A stretch of DNA of 64,000 nucleotides, taken from contig NZ_MPIY01000017.1 of NCBI RefSeq assembly GCF_001953355.1, positions 289,782 to 353,781 of the forward strand, in the 5' to 3' direction. Under the pieces are notes generated by a model. The model was not told the DNA's origin. It ran no database searches and saw only the letters and a program-made list of their open reading frames with translations. The position numbers and the translations under genes are program-made. Shown here piece by piece: positions 47,254 through 57,227 of the stretch. Source of the DNA: Polynucleobacter sphagniphilus (GTDB lineage: Bacteria > Pseudomonadota > Gammaproteobacteria > Burkholderiales > Burkholderiaceae). How positions within the stretch are numbered: position 1 is the stretch's first letter; the number at the start of each line of letters is the position of its first letter.

Positions 47254-48256
47254 TTTGCCTAGTTCGATGAAATCTTGGGGTGAGCGCGTCAAAGAGGATT
47301 TAGCCAAGCTAGATATTCAAGCCTTAGGTAGGGTGGGTGTTTTATTGGGTGGTCGCTCTGGCGAGAGAGAAATTTCTTTAATGTCTGGCAACGGTGTTTT
47401 AGAGGCGCTACTTTCAAAGGGTGTCAATGCTCATGCCTTCGATACGGGTCTTCGTTGCCCCACTGAGTTAAGCCAAGAAAAATTTGATCGTGTCTTTATT
47501 TCTTTGCATGGCCGTTATGGTGAGGATGGGACGATTCAGGGTTTGTTGGAGCTCCTTAATCTTCCCTATACCGGCAGTGGGGTGCTCGCATCTGCTTTAG
47601 CAATTGACAAAATTGTTACAAAGCAAATTTGGCTCAGCAATCATTTATCTACCCCTCAGTACGAAGAGCTTACTGCCAAGAGTGACTGGAATGCGGTTGC
47701 TCAGCACTTGGGTTTACCTTTAATCGTGAAGCCTGCAAATGAGGGATCCTCATTGGGCTTAACAAAGGTTAGAACGGTAGAGGAATTACCAGCCGCATAT
47801 CAATTGGCTGCTGGCTTAGATAAGAAGGTCATTGCCGAGACTTGCATTATTGGTGACGAGTTAACTTGTCCTATTGTGGGTGAAGGTGAGAATGCAGAAG
47901 CCTTGCCAGTCATCAAAATTGTTCCTCCAGAGGCAAATTACGACTTTCATCACAAGTATTTCTCAGATGAAACGAAATATTTATGCCCTACCGGCTTAGC
48001 TCCAGAAGTCAATTTGGCCGTTCAAGAGCTGGTTGTAGCAGCTTATCGCGCTCTGGGTTGTAGAACTTGGGGTCGGGCAGATGTGATGTTGGATCAAAAA
48101 ACTGGTAAGCCTTATTTATTGGAAATGAATACTTCACCTGGAATGACATCACATTCATTGGTCCCAATGGCTGCAAAAGCATCGGGTGTGGAATATGCCG
48201 ATCTCGTACTTTGGATATTGGGCACTACTTTGAAAAATAAGGTGGGTGCTAAGTAA
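47246..48256 (+). CDS. ddl: D-alanine:D-alanine ligase
   Basis: A 336-residue ATP-grasp enzyme. [18 protein letters not shown] is the N-terminal signature; [34 protein letters not shown] and [19 protein letters not shown] follow. A short N-terminal extension (about 30 residues) precedes the usual start. It supplies D-Ala-D-Ala to MurF. Overlaps murC; ftsQ begins on the next base. Confidence 0.96.
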   Translation: MSNLPSSMKSWGERVKEDLAKLDIQALGRVGVLLGGRSGEREISLMSGNGVLEALLSKGVNAHAFDTGLRCPTELSQEKFDRVFISLHGRYGEDGTIQGLLELLNLPYTGSGVLASALAIDKIVTKQIWLSNHLSTPQYEELTAKSDWNAVAQHLGLPLIVKPANEGSSLGLTKVRTVEELPAAYQLAAGLDKKVIAETCIIGDELTCPIVGEGENAEALPVIKIVPPEANYDFHHKYFSDETKYLCPTGLAPEVNLAVQELVVAAYRALGCRTWGRADVMLDQKTGKPYLLEMNTSPGMTSHSLVPMAAKASGVEYADLVLWILGTTLKNKVGAK

Positions 48257-49114
48257 ATGAGTAGCTTCCTGAACCGCTCCGGAGAGGTATTTGCCTCGCT
48301 GATGTCGCCACTTTGGAATCATCCTGAGCGGATGCAAAAGCTCAGCCGTTTTTTATTGCGCTGTTTTGCAGTGATGCTTTGTATTGGTATTTTGGTTTGG
48401 CTGAGTCAGCGCCCCGTATTTGCTTTGCGTCAAGTTCAAATTGAGCCAGTAGCGGGACAAACTTTGCAACATATCAATCGTTCAGCAGTCAAACAAGAAG
48501 TCCTCGAGACAGTGCAAGGTAATTTCTTTAGTGTGAAATTAGAGGATGTAAAGCGTGGTTTTGAGTCTCTTCCTTGGGTGAGACACGCCAATGTAAGAAG
48601 GGTATGGCCAAACGGACTGATTATCAGTATTGAAGAGCAAAAACCATTTGGCACCTGGGGTGGTGTAAATGGAGACACGCTAATGAATACTCACGGTGAA
48701 ATCTTTCCCGGGCATAGAAGCGAAGTGGCCAATGAGCTCACGCTAATTGATTTTTCTGGGCCTGATGATGCTAGCCAAGAAGTAATGCGTTTATATGAAA
48801 AAGCAAATGCTTGGTTTAAGCCATGGGGCGCTGAGGTAACTAGTTTGGCCTTGTCAGATCGCTATGCCTGGCACATTAAGTTATCCAATGGCATGAAGGT
48901 GGAATTTGGTAGGGATGAAGAGAGTTCTGATAAGTCGCTTACCGAAGAGCGGGTTGCACGTCTTTTTAAGTATTGGCCGCAGGTACAGGATAAATGGGCT
49001 AATCGTGTAGATGCAGTGGACTTGCGTTATGCAAATGGATTTGCAGTGCATTTAGTGGCTGCTAATTTAAAAAAGAACGATGTCGATAGTAAAAAAGTGA
49101 GCACAAGTAAATGA
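48257..49114 (+). CDS. ftsQ: Cell division protein FtsQ
   Basis: A 285-residue bitopic protein: cytoplasmic tail (1-30), one transmembrane helix (about 31-50, FLLRCFAVMLCIGILVWL), a POTRA domain (FALRQVQIEPVAGQTLQHI...SLPWVRHANVRRVWPNGLIISIEEQKPFGTWG) and the beta domain contacting FtsB/FtsL. It scaffolds divisome assembly. Its start directly abuts ddl; the end overlaps ftsA by 4 bases. Confidence 0.95.
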   Translation: MSSFLNRSGEVFASLMSPLWNHPERMQKLSRFLLRCFAVMLCIGILVWLSQRPVFALRQVQIEPVAGQTLQHINRSAVKQEVLETVQGNFFSVKLEDVKRGFESLPWVRHANVRRVWPNGLIISIEEQKPFGTWGGVNGDTLMNTHGEIFPGHRSEVANELTLIDFSGPDDASQEVMRLYEKANAWFKPWGAEVTSLALSDRYAWHIKLSNGMKVEFGRDEESSDKSLTEERVARLFKYWPQVQDKWANRVDAVDLRYANGFAVHLVAANLKKNDVDSKKVSTSK

Positions 49115-50340
49115 GTAAAGACAATCGCGATTTATTGGTTGGTTTAGATATCGGCACCTCAAAGGTGGTTGCCTTGGTTGCTGAATTGGGCCCAGATGGC
49201 CAATTTAATGTGGTCGGTGTTGGACAAACCGCCTCTAAGGGACTAAAAAAGGGGGTTGTCGTCAATATTGAAGCAACCGTGCAATCTATTCAGAAGGCAT
49301 TAGAAGAAGCTGAGGTAATGGCTGATCGTCAAATTGTTCAGGTATTTACGGGGATTGCTGGAAACCATATTGTTAGTTTCAATTCCAGTGGCATGGTTGC
49401 TATTCGGGATAAAGAAGTAGGCCCTGGGGATGTTGAGCGTGTATTAGAGACTGCTAAAGCAATCAATATTCCTACTGATCAACAAATTCTGCATATTCTC
49501 GTTCAAGAATTCATTATTGATGGTCAGGAAGATGTCCGTGAACCGATTGGTATGAGTGGACTGCGTTTAGAAGTCAAGGTTCATATCGTCACTGGTGCAG
49601 TCAGTGCCGCCCAAAATATTGTGAAATGTGTGCGTCGTTGCGGCCTTGAAGTCAATGACTTAATTTTGCAGCCTTTAGCTTCGAGTTTGGCAGTTCTCAC
49701 CGAAGATGAAAAAGAGCTCGGTGTTGTGTTGGTAGATATTGGGGGCGGTACAACTGATATTGCTATTTATTGTCAGGGCTCTATTCGTCATACAGCAGTC
49801 ATTCCAATTGCTGGAGATCAAATCACCAATGACATTGCTATGGCTTTGCGCACTCCCACGATTGATGCGGAAGATTTGAAAATTCAGCATGGTATTGCTC
49901 GCCAAGATATGGCCGATCCAACCGCCATGATTGATGTTCCTGGAGTCGGAGACCGTGAGCCACGACCTATGTCCAAGCAAGCCTTAGCCGCTGTTATTGA
50001 GCCGCGCGTTGAAGAGTTATTTACCTTGGTCCGCGGTGTGGTGCGAGATGCAGGCTATGAAGATATGGTTTCTTCTGGAGTGGTCTTAACTGGCGGAACT
50101 ACTTTAATGCCTGGCATGGTTGAGTTGGCTGAGCAAGTCTTCTTACGCCCCGCGCGTATTGGTACACCAGAGTATCGCGGGCATTTACATGAAGTATTAC
50201 GCAGCCCAAGATTTGCTACCAGCATTGGTTTATTAATGGAAGGTCAGGCGCAACTATTGCGTGGCCGTCGTGTTTCTCAGTCAGGCGCATTTCAGGAAGT
50301 GATCTCGCGCATGAAGGAATGGTTTGCAGGAAATTTTTAA
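49111..50340 (+). CDS. ftsA: Cell division protein FtsA
   Basis: A 409-residue actin-like ATPase that tethers FtsZ to the membrane. LLVGLDIGTSKVVALVAEL (phosphate 1), VLVDIGGGTTDIAIYCQGSI (phosphate 2) and VLTGGTTLMPGM (adenosine) motifs are intact, with the SHS2-like 1C domain between. The C-terminal amphipathic helix (SRMKEWFAGNF) is the membrane-targeting sequence. ATGA overlap with ftsQ; ftsZ starts 48 bp later. Confidence 0.97.
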   Translation: MSKDNRDLLVGLDIGTSKVVALVAELGPDGQFNVVGVGQTASKGLKKGVVVNIEATVQSIQKALEEAEVMADRQIVQVFTGIAGNHIVSFNSSGMVAIRDKEVGPGDVERVLETAKAINIPTDQQILHILVQEFIIDGQEDVREPIGMSGLRLEVKVHIVTGAVSAAQNIVKCVRRCGLEVNDLILQPLASSLAVLTEDEKELGVVLVDIGGGTTDIAIYCQGSIRHTAVIPIAGDQITNDIAMALRTPTIDAEDLKIQHGIARQDMADPTAMIDVPGVGDREPRPMSKQALAAVIEPRVEELFTLVRGVVRDAGYEDMVSSGVVLTGGTTLMPGMVELAEQVFLRPARIGTPEYRGHLHEVLRSPRFATSIGLLMEGQAQLLRGRRVSQSGAFQEVISRMKEWFAGNF

Positions 50341-50388
50341 GTTTTTTCGTCGTCGTCAATGTAGTAAATTTATTACCTAGGAGGGTAT

Positions 50389-51726
50389 ATGGAATTTGAA
50401 ATGTTAGATCAAGAAACAGCTGGCAAAACCATTATCAAAGTGGTTGGAGTCGGAGGCGCTGGCGGCAATGCAGTCCAGCACATGATTCGTCGCGGTGTAA
50501 ACGGCGTAGAGTTCATTTGCATGAACACCGATGCTGGCGCCTTAGTGCGTTCAGAGGCATCTGTGAATTTGCAACTGGGTTCTAGCGGACTGGGAGCTGG
50601 TGCTAAACCAGAAATCGGTGCGGCCTCCGCTGAAGAAGCGCGTGCTCGGATTGCAGATGCTCTGCAAGGTGCACACATGGTATTTATTACCGCTGGTATG
50701 GGTGGCGGTACGGGTACTGGTGCAGCCCCAATCGTAGCCCAAGTAGCAAAAGAGATGGGTATTTTGACGGTTGGTGTGATTAGTAAGCCATTTGACTTCG
50801 AAGGTGTTAGGCGTTTAAAAGTGGCAGAAAGAGGCGCTGCTGAATTAGAGAGCTATGTTGACTCGCTCATCGTTGTTCTCAATGAGAAACTCTTTGAAGT
50901 GATGGGTGAAGATGCTGAGTTTGATAAAGCATTTGCATGTGCTGATGATGTATTGCATAACGCTGTTTCAGGCATTGCGGAAATCATCAATGTTCAAGGT
51001 TTGATTAACGTCGACTTCGAAGACGTAAAAACCGTGATGGGCGAGCAAGGTAAAGCCATGATGGGTACTGCTACTGTTTCTGGCATGGATCGTGCGCGCT
51101 TGGCTGCAGAGGCTGCTGTTGCATCACCATTGTTAGAGGGCGTAGACTTATCTGGTGCTCGCGGTGTGTTGGTTAACATTACTGCAAGTCGTTCCTTGAA
51201 GTTATCTGAAACACGTGAAGTAATGGCTGCGATCCGCGGCTATGCTGCTGATGATGCTACAGTTATTTTTGGTACCGTGTATGACGATAGCTTGGGTGAT
51301 GCATTGCGCGTGACTGTAGTGGCAACTGGTTTAAATAATCCTCAAGCTAGGCAAAGCAATCAACCCGAAGTGGTTTGGAGACAAGCGACTGGTACACATG
51401 ATGCGATGCCAACCATGGCTGATTTGAACAGTTTTGCGCCTACCAGTGCAGCTGCTGCAATCGGTAGAGGTGTAAATGACTCAGCATTAGGTACCAGTGC
51501 TGGTTTAGCAATGACCGGATTTGGCGCTGCTCCAGCCGCTGCTCAACCAGCTTCTACTGGTGTTGATTACAGTCAATATGATTTGCCACGCGTATTCCGT
51601 AGTTCACGTGATACTGCAGCTGCTCCAACTCTAGGCGCTGATAGCTCACCTCAGGCAAAAACCATGTTGGATAAAGGGGCTGATTATTACGAGATTCCTG
51701 CCTTTTTACGTAAACAAGCAGATTAA
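50389..51726 (+). CDS. ftsZ: Cell division protein FtsZ
   Basis: A 445-residue tubulin-like GTPase forming the Z ring. The tubulin signature GGGTGTGAAP (near residues 104-113), the N-terminal KVVGVGGAGGNAVQHMI and the T7-loop region FADDVLHNAV-like segment (ACADDVLHNAVSGIAEI) plus FEDVKTVM are intact. A variable Ala-rich linker (about 320-425) leads to the conserved C-terminal peptide YEIPAFLRKQAD, which binds FtsA and ZipA-type partners. Strong Shine-Dalgarno (GGAGGG). Last fts gene; a large hairpin follows. Confidence 0.97.
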   Translation: MEFEMLDQETAGKTIIKVVGVGGAGGNAVQHMIRRGVNGVEFICMNTDAGALVRSEASVNLQLGSSGLGAGAKPEIGAASAEEARARIADALQGAHMVFITAGMGGGTGTGAAPIVAQVAKEMGILTVGVISKPFDFEGVRRLKVAERGAAELESYVDSLIVVLNEKLFEVMGEDAEFDKAFACADDVLHNAVSGIAEIINVQGLINVDFEDVKTVMGEQGKAMMGTATVSGMDRARLAAEAAVASPLLEGVDLSGARGVLVNITASRSLKLSETREVMAAIRGYAADDATVIFGTVYDDSLGDALRVTVVATGLNNPQARQSNQPEVVWRQATGTHDAMPTMADLNSFAPTSAAAAIGRGVNDSALGTSAGLAMTGFGAAPAAAQPASTGVDYSQYDLPRVFRSSRDTAAAPTLGADSSPQAKTMLDKGADYYEIPAFLRKQAD

Positions 51727-51746
51727 GTAACAGCTCAATACAATAG

Positions 51747-51827
51747 ATAGTTGCGAAATGCCAGCGCGGCGCCCCTCCGGACGACGAATCCCGCGCTTGC
51801 GTTGGCATACTTACGAACAACAACTAT
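51747..51827. other. Large imperfect stem-loop between ftsZ and the peroxiredoxin gene
   Basis: An outer pair ATAGTTG (51747-51753) / CAACTAT (51821-51827) encloses an inner 12-bp stem, 51758-51769 with 51797-51808 (three G-T wobbles). A GC-rich loop (GCCCCTCCGGACG) lies at the top. No T-run follows, and the structure ends 15 bp before the next ATG. Possibly an mRNA processing, attenuation or stability element. Confidence 0.6.
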
Positions 51828-51842
51828 TTACTGGGAGATCCC

Positions 51843-52343
51843 ATGATTGCAGTCGGACAAAAGTTACCAAATGCCACCCTCTATGAATTTTTGAATGAGC
51901 CAACTGAAGGCTGTTCTTTGGGGCCCAATGCATTTGAAGTTGAAAAGCTAGTAGCCGGTAAAAAAATTGTGATTTTTGCATTACCTGGTGCATTTACGCC
52001 AACTTGTTCTGCTCAGCATGTGCCTGGCTATCTTGAGCACTTTGACGCAATCAAGGCGAAAGGCGTTGATGAGATTTGGTGTATTTCTGTCAATGATCCA
52101 TTTGTAATGGGTGCTTGGGGCCGTGATTTACACGTCGGCAATAAGATCCGTATGTTTGGTGATGGTAGTGCTGAGTTCACCAAAAAAATTGGTATGGAAT
52201 TTGATTTGATTTCTCGCGGCTTGGGTGTGCGCTCACAGCGTTATGCCATGATCGTTGAAGATGGTGTTGTTAAAACACTAGATCTCGAAGCTCCGGGTAA
52301 GTTTGAAGTGAGTGATGCTGCTTCTGTATTGAAAAAGCTTTAA
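51843..52343 (+). CDS. Peroxiredoxin, Prx5-like
   Basis: A 166-residue thiol peroxidase. The active-site motif PGAFTPTC (Pro48, Thr52, peroxidatic Cys55) is the Prx5 form, with VNDPFVMGAWG and RSQRYAMIVEDGVV typical of the family. It reduces H2O2 and organic peroxides, using glutathione/glutaredoxin or thioredoxin. The gene between ftsZ and lpxC is a recurrent betaproteobacterial arrangement. GGGAG precedes the ATG; a stem-loop lies upstream. Confidence 0.93.
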   Translation: MIAVGQKLPNATLYEFLNEPTEGCSLGPNAFEVEKLVAGKKIVIFALPGAFTPTCSAQHVPGYLEHFDAIKAKGVDEIWCISVNDPFVMGAWGRDLHVGNKIRMFGDGSAEFTKKIGMEFDLISRGLGVRSQRYAMIVEDGVVKTLDLEAPGKFEVSDAASVLKKL

Positions 52344-52367
52344 TCAATCTCAACCACTTTAATATAA

Positions 52368-53285
52368 ATGATGATGAAGCAACGCACAATCGCCACACCG
52401 GTGAAGACCGTGGGGATTGGCTTGCATTCAGGGCGCAAGGTAACCATTACAATTAAGCCTGCGCCCATTAATGCAGGGGTCTGTTTTGTGCGTGTTGATT
52501 TGCCAGATCAGCCCGTTGTTCCGGCAACCGCTTTAGCAGTGTGCGATACCCGTTTAGCATCCGTGATTCAAAGAGATGGGATACGTATTTCTACGGTAGA
52601 GCATTTGCTTTCAGCATGTGCTGGCTTAGGCCTTGATAATTTATTAATTGAGCTGGATGGTGAAGAAGTGCCCATCATGGATGGAAGTGCTGCCTCATTT
52701 CTATTCTTAATTGAGTCTGCTGGTATTGTCGAGCAAGATGCTCCCCGTCAATTTGTGGTGATTAAGAAAGCAGTAGAGGTGTGTGAGGGCGATAAACTTG
52801 CTCGTCTTGAGCCCTTCTTTGGATTTAAGCTCGATTTCACAATTGATTTCAAACACCCTGCAGTAGATAAGACGGGGCAGAGATTCATTGTCGATTTTGC
52901 AGAACATGCCTACCGAGTTGAAATTGGGCGTGCACGCACTTTTGGTTTTGCTCATGAAGTTGAAGCGCTCCGTGAGATGGGTTTAGCGCGTGGCGGAAGC
53001 TTGGATAACGCCATCGTTCTAGATGAACATCGCATCTTGAATAACGAAGAGCTGCGTTATGACGATGAGTTTGTAAGACATAAAATTCTCGATGCCATTG
53101 GCGATTTATATTTAATTGGGCACCCCATTGTGGGCGCATATACCGCCATCAAGTCGGGTCATGCCCTCAATAACGCTCTGTTACGCAAGCTTTTGGAAGA
53201 TCCGAGCGCATACGAAATTAGCTCGTTTCCCGAAAATAAGGCGCCTGCCGCCTATGCCCAAGAGAGTCAACCCCTCTTTTTCTAA
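52368..53285 (+). CDS. lpxC: UDP-3-O-acyl-N-acetylglucosamine deacetylase
   Basis: A 305-residue zinc amidase committing UDP-GlcNAc to lipid [22 protein letters not shown] begins the protein; zinc ligands lie in [17 protein letters not shown] (His) and [21 protein letters not shown] (HKxxD). Three in-frame ATG codons run in tandem at 52368-52376; homologues begin MLKQRT, so the second or third is plausible. No strong Shine-Dalgarno. It converges end-to-end with dciA (adjacent stops). Confidence 0.97.
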   Translation: MMMKQRTIATPVKTVGIGLHSGRKVTITIKPAPINAGVCFVRVDLPDQPVVPATALAVCDTRLASVIQRDGIRISTVEHLLSACAGLGLDNLLIELDGEEVPIMDGSAASFLFLIESAGIVEQDAPRQFVVIKKAVEVCEGDKLARLEPFFGFKLDFTIDFKHPAVDKTGQRFIVDFAEHAYRVEIGRARTFGFAHEVEALREMGLARGGSLDNAIVLDEHRILNNEELRYDDEFVRHKILDAIGDLYLIGHPIVGAYTAIKSGHALNNALLRKLLEDPSAYEISSFPENKAPAAYAQESQPLFF

Positions 53286-53789
53286 TTATTTAGGTTTGCT
53301 CTGCAGTAAACGCTCAACTGCTTTGCGCAGCTCAGAATCTGGCTCAAGTTGATTTTTCAGGTTTTCCCAGGCTTTGCGCGCAATTTCATTAAAACCCTGT
53401 GGTTTTCTAGTTTGCTTTAGGCCTGAACCAGGTTTTACTTCCCAGGTTGCTGATGGAGGTTTCAGGCGCACCTTTATCGCCCGGCAGTTCACTCCATTTT
53501 TGGCTAACTCATTGATTAAGCTAGGTAAAATCTGCTGTAAACGATTGGCAATACTAGCATTCGAAACCAGCAAGAAAAGCTCATTTTCCCCGCTTGAGCG
53601 CCATCCAGCCTCAATTTTGGGGTTGAAATGCTCCAAATTAAATGTACTTAAGGCCCGACTCAAAGCAAACTTGAGCTTAGCTAAATCCTCTGTTTTGGCC
53701 AAAATACCCCCAAGACCCTCGGATTCTCGTAGGTAATCAAGCCATTCATGGGCTGCTTTGGTCTGCTTGGTCTTGGGGTGAAAGTTCAT
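53286..53789 (-). CDS. DUF721 / DciA-family protein
   Basis: About 167 residues. The central block (FNLEHFNPKIEAGWRSSGENELFLLVSNASIANRLQQILPSLINELAKNGVNCRAIKVRLKP) is the DUF721 domain, found in DciA, the helicase operator that loads DnaB in bacteria lacking DnaC. The C-terminus is basic and low-complexity. The position between lpxC and secA, antisense to both, is the usual betaproteobacterial place. I prefer ATG 53789 to a TTG at 53837; neither has a good ribosome-binding site. Confidence 0.8.
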   Translation of the reverse strand: MNFHPKTKQTKAAHEWLDYLRESEGLGGILAKTEDLAKLKFALSRALSTFNLEHFNPKIEAGWRSSGENELFLLVSNASIANRLQQILPSLINELAKNGVNCRAIKVRLKPPSATWEVKPGSGLKQTRKPQGFNEIARKAWENLKNQLEPDSELRKAVERLLQSKPK

Positions 53790-53843
53790 ATAAAAAGAGG
53801 TTGCGAGTGATAAACTCAAGGACTTAATTTTCTTCAATATCCC

Positions 53844-56609
53844 ATGGTAATCGGTCTTCTTAAAACCCTGGTCGGCAGTCGTAACGACCGCCTCTTAAAA
53901 CAGTATCGCAAAGTTGTTGCTAAGGTTGGCTCTTTTGAGTCAAGCCTGCAATCACTGGATGATGCAGCACTTCAGGCAAAAACGGCTGAATTTAAGTCTC
54001 GCTTAAATTCTGGAGAAACGCTCGACGATATTGCCGCAGAAGCATTTGCAGTTGTGCGCGAAGCTAGTGTGCGCGTTATGAAAATGCGCCACTTCGATGC
54101 ACAGATTCTTGGTGCCCTTGCTTTGCATCAAGGCAAGATTGCTGAAATGGGCACTGGTGAAGGTAAAACACTCACCGCTACATTAGCTGTCTATCTAAAT
54201 GCTTTAACCGGCAAAGGCGTGCACGTAGTTACTGTGAATGATTACTTGGCGCAACGCGATGCTGAGTGGATGTCGACTTTATATAACTTCCTGGGCATGA
54301 AGGTTGGTGTCAATCTATCCCAGATGGAGCACACTGCCAAGCACAAGGCTTATGCGGCCGATATTACTTATGGCACCAATAATGAATTTGGATTTGATTA
54401 CTTACGCGACAATATGGTCCAGGATGCGGGTCAACGTGTTCAGCGCGGCCTAGCCTACGCAATTGTCGATGAAGTCGATTCAATTTTGATTGATGAGGCT
54501 CGGACTCCTTTAATTATTTCTGGACAGGCTGACGACCACACCGATTTGTACGTAAAGATGAATGCTTTACCTGCTTATCTAGAGCGTCAAATTGGTGAGG
54601 AAAAAGCCGATGGTACTGGCGTTGAAAAGCCGGGTGACTATTGGGTGGATGAAAAATCCCAACAGGTTTACTTGACTGAACAAGGTCACGATAAAGCTGA
54701 AAAAGTGCTTGTTGAGTTAGGTGCATTAGCTGAGGGCGACTCATTGTATTCCCCTCAAAATATTAGCTTGATGCATCACTTATATGCAGCGCTACGCGCA
54801 CACACTTTATATCATCGTGATCAGCAGTATGTGGTTCAAAATGGTGAAGTCATTATTGTTGATGAGTTCACAGGCCGCTTAATGCAAGGGCGTCGCTGGT
54901 CTGATGGCTTGCATCAAGCTGTTGAGGCTAAAGAGGGTGTTTCGATTCAGAACGAGAATCAAACGCTTGCCACCATTACTTTCCAGAATTACTTCAGGAT
55001 GTATGGCAAGTTAGCTGGTATGACTGGTACGGCTGATACCGAGGCGTATGAGTTTAAGGAAATTTATAACTTAGAAACGGTTGTCATTCCCCCAAACCGT
55101 ATTAGCCAAAGAAAAGATCGCCAAGACCAGATTTATAAGTCATCACGTGAACGTTACGATGCAGTAATCAAAGATATTGAGGATTGCTACAAGCGGGGTC
55201 AACCGGTTTTGGTTGGAACCACCTCAATTGAAAACTCTGAGTTGATTGCCAATCTATTGGATCAACGCAAATTACCTCATCAGGTACTGAATGCTAAGCA
55301 GCATCAACGCGAAGCAGAAATTATTGCTCAAGCAGGTCGCCCCAAGATGATCACCATTGCCACCAATATGGCAGGTCGTGGAACGGATATCGTTTTAGGT
55401 GGCAACGTTGGTAAGCAATCCTCTTTAATCGACGCGGATCCCAATTTATCTGACGCTGAAAAAGCATCCAAGATTAAAACCCTGCAAGATGAATGGCAGA
55501 GCTTGCATGATCAAGTATTGGCATCTGGCGGATTGCATATTATTGGTACTGAGCGCCATGAAAGTCGCCGTATTGATAACCAGCTGCGCGGCCGTTCCGG
55601 TCGTCAAGGCGATCCTGGTTCCTCGCGGTTTTACCTTTCGCTAGATGATTCTCTTTTGCGCATTTTTGCCGGTGATCGCTTACGTGCGGTCATGGAACGC
55701 CTAAAAATGCCCGATGGAGAGCCGATTGAGGCGGGCATGGTCACACGCTCGATTGAGTCCGCTCAGCGCAAAGTCGAAGGCCGTAACTTTGATATTCGTA
55801 AGCAGTTATTGGAGTATGACGACGTAGCGAATGATCAGCGTAAAGAGACTTATCGCCTGCGCAATGAAGTGCTTGAGAGCGAAGATATTGGCGATTTGAT
55901 GGCCAACTTACGTGAAGACGTACTACGGACTCTTTGTGCCTTGTATGTGCCAGCAGATTCGATGGAAGAGCAGTGGGATTTGCTCGGTCTTGAAAATCTC
56001 TTGGCGAATGAATGGGGTCTGACTGTCGAATTACAAAAGTGGGTAGAAGATGCTCAAAGTGTGGATGATGAGCAAATAGTCGATCGTGTACTAGAAGCTG
56101 CTAAAGCGGCATATGACGCCAAGGTGGAATTATCTGGACGCCCATCATTCGCTGGATTTGAGCGCTCTGTTTTACTCTATAGCTTAGATAGTCATTGGCG
56201 TGAACATTTGGCTGCCTTGGATCATTTGCGTCAAGGTATTCATCTACGTGGCTATGCTCAGAAAGATCCAAAGCAGGAGTATCGTCGCGAAGCTTTTGAG
56301 TTGTATGGCGAGCTTTTAAATGTCATCAAAAATGATGTAGTGAAAAACATCATGACAGTACAAATTCGGAGTGCAAATGAGTTGGATCAAGCCTCTGAGT
56401 CAATGAATGAGGATTTGGCTAACCTAACAGATGTCCGTTATCAACATGCAGATCCTGAATTAGAAGTCGCTGGATCTACAGGCGATCGTGGTGCTGCCAT
56501 TTCAGTTGCGCCAGCACCAGTGCGATCTGGTCCGAAGGTTGGACGAAATGACCCATGCACCTGTGGCAGCGGTAAGAAATATAAGAATTGCCATGGCGCC
56601 TTAAGTTAG
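53844..56609 (+). CDS. secA: Preprotein translocase ATPase SecA
   Basis: A 921-residue motor that drives unfolded proteins through SecYEG. Nucleotide-binding folds carry [20 protein letters not shown] (Walker A) and [18 protein letters not shown] (DEAD box); [15 protein letters not shown] and [23 protein letters not shown] lie in NBF2. The C-terminus has the zinc-binding tail [14 protein letters not shown] for SecB and lipids. A perfect terminator follows. Divergent from dciA with 54 bp between. Confidence 0.98.
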   Translation: MVIGLLKTLVGSRNDRLLKQYRKVVAKVGSFESSLQSLDDAALQAKTAEFKSRLNSGETLDDIAAEAFAVVREASVRVMKMRHFDAQILGALALHQGKIAEMGTGEGKTLTATLAVYLNALTGKGVHVVTVNDYLAQRDAEWMSTLYNFLGMKVGVNLSQMEHTAKHKAYAADITYGTNNEFGFDYLRDNMVQDAGQRVQRGLAYAIVDEVDSILIDEARTPLIISGQADDHTDLYVKMNALPAYLERQIGEEKADGTGVEKPGDYWVDEKSQQVYLTEQGHDKAEKVLVELGALAEGDSLYSPQNISLMHHLYAALRAHTLYHRDQQYVVQNGEVIIVDEFTGRLMQGRRWSDGLHQAVEAKEGVSIQNENQTLATITFQNYFRMYGKLAGMTGTADTEAYEFKEIYNLETVVIPPNRISQRKDRQDQIYKSSRERYDAVIKDIEDCYKRGQPVLVGTTSIENSELIANLLDQRKLPHQVLNAKQHQREAEIIAQAGRPKMITIATNMAGRGTDIVLGGNVGKQSSLIDADPNLSDAEKASKIKTLQDEWQSLHDQVLASGGLHIIGTERHESRRIDNQLRGRSGRQGDPGSSRFYLSLDDSLLRIFAGDRLRAVMERLKMPDGEPIEAGMVTRSIESAQRKVEGRNFDIRKQLLEYDDVANDQRKETYRLRNEVLESEDIGDLMANLREDVLRTLCALYVPADSMEEQWDLLGLENLLANEWGLTVELQKWVEDAQSVDDEQIVDRVLEAAKAAYDAKVELSGRPSFAGFERSVLLYSLDSHWREHLAALDHLRQGIHLRGYAQKDPKQEYRREAFELYGELLNVIKNDVVKNIMTVQIRSANELDQASESMNEDLANLTDVRYQHADPELEVAGSTGDRGAAISVAPAPVRSGPKVGRNDPCTCGSGKKYKNCHGALS

Positions 56610-56641
56610 TCTCAAATAATTGGTGCGCCGCATTAGATTAA

Positions 56642-56670
56642 AAATGGCCTAGATTTTTTCTAGGCCATTT
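56642..56670 (+). terminator. Terminator of secA
   Basis: A perfect 12-bp stem, AAATGGCCTAGA (56642-56653) with TCTAGGCCATTT (56659-56670), around a 5-nt T loop. A-tract before and TTTAC after; could act on either strand. Lies 33 bp after secA. Confidence 0.85.
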
Positions 56671-56758
56671 ACTTTGGTGAAATCCCTAGATGCAGGTTCA
56701 TGCATATTTAATTTAAATCTGTCATTATCTAGAGCAAGATCAATATCAAGGAGTCAAT

Positions 56759-57217
56759 ATGACCGTGTCTTTTAATTTAAATGGCAATCCTGTGCAATTT
56801 GAAGGCGATCCTCAAACTCCGATTCTGTGGGTCTTGCGCGATCACTTGGATGTAACGAGCCCTAAATACGGGTGCGGTGCCGGTCTTTGTGGCGCCTGTA
56901 CAGTTCACCTTGAGGGCAATGCAATTCGCTCATGCTCTACACCAGTCTCGGCGGCTGCTGGCAAAAAAGTGGTTACCCTGGAAGGATTGCCCCAGAAGAT
57001 GGGTCAAGCACTTCAATCCTCTTGGATTGAGTTCGATGTTCCCCAATGCGGATACTGTCAGACTGGGCAGATGATGTCGGCAGCGGATTTGCTGGCAAAA
57101 AAGAAGCGGCCTAATCCAGAGGAAATTAAAAATGCGATGAGCGGGAATATTTGTCGCTGTGGTACGTATGCGCGAATTGAAAAAGCGATTGAACGCGCTG
57201 CAGATAAATTGGCATAA
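56759..57217 (+). CDS. Molybdo-hydroxylase [2Fe-2S] small subunit (isoquinoline 1-oxidoreductase alpha-like)
   Basis: A 152-residue protein of the xanthine oxidase family. The plant-type ferredoxin cluster is held by Cys39, Cys44, Cys47 and Cys59 (KYGCGAGLCGACTVHLEG...RSC) and the second, helical cluster by CGYCQTGQ and CRCGTY. It passes electrons from the molybdenum subunit encoded 10 bp downstream. AAGGAG precedes the ATG. It starts a two-gene unit between two terminators. Confidence 0.93.
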   Translation: MTVSFNLNGNPVQFEGDPQTPILWVLRDHLDVTSPKYGCGAGLCGACTVHLEGNAIRSCSTPVSAAAGKKVVTLEGLPQKMGQALQSSWIEFDVPQCGYCQTGQMMSAADLLAKKKRPNPEEIKNAMSGNICRCGTYARIEKAIERAADKLA

Positions 57218-57227
57218 GGAGACGAAT

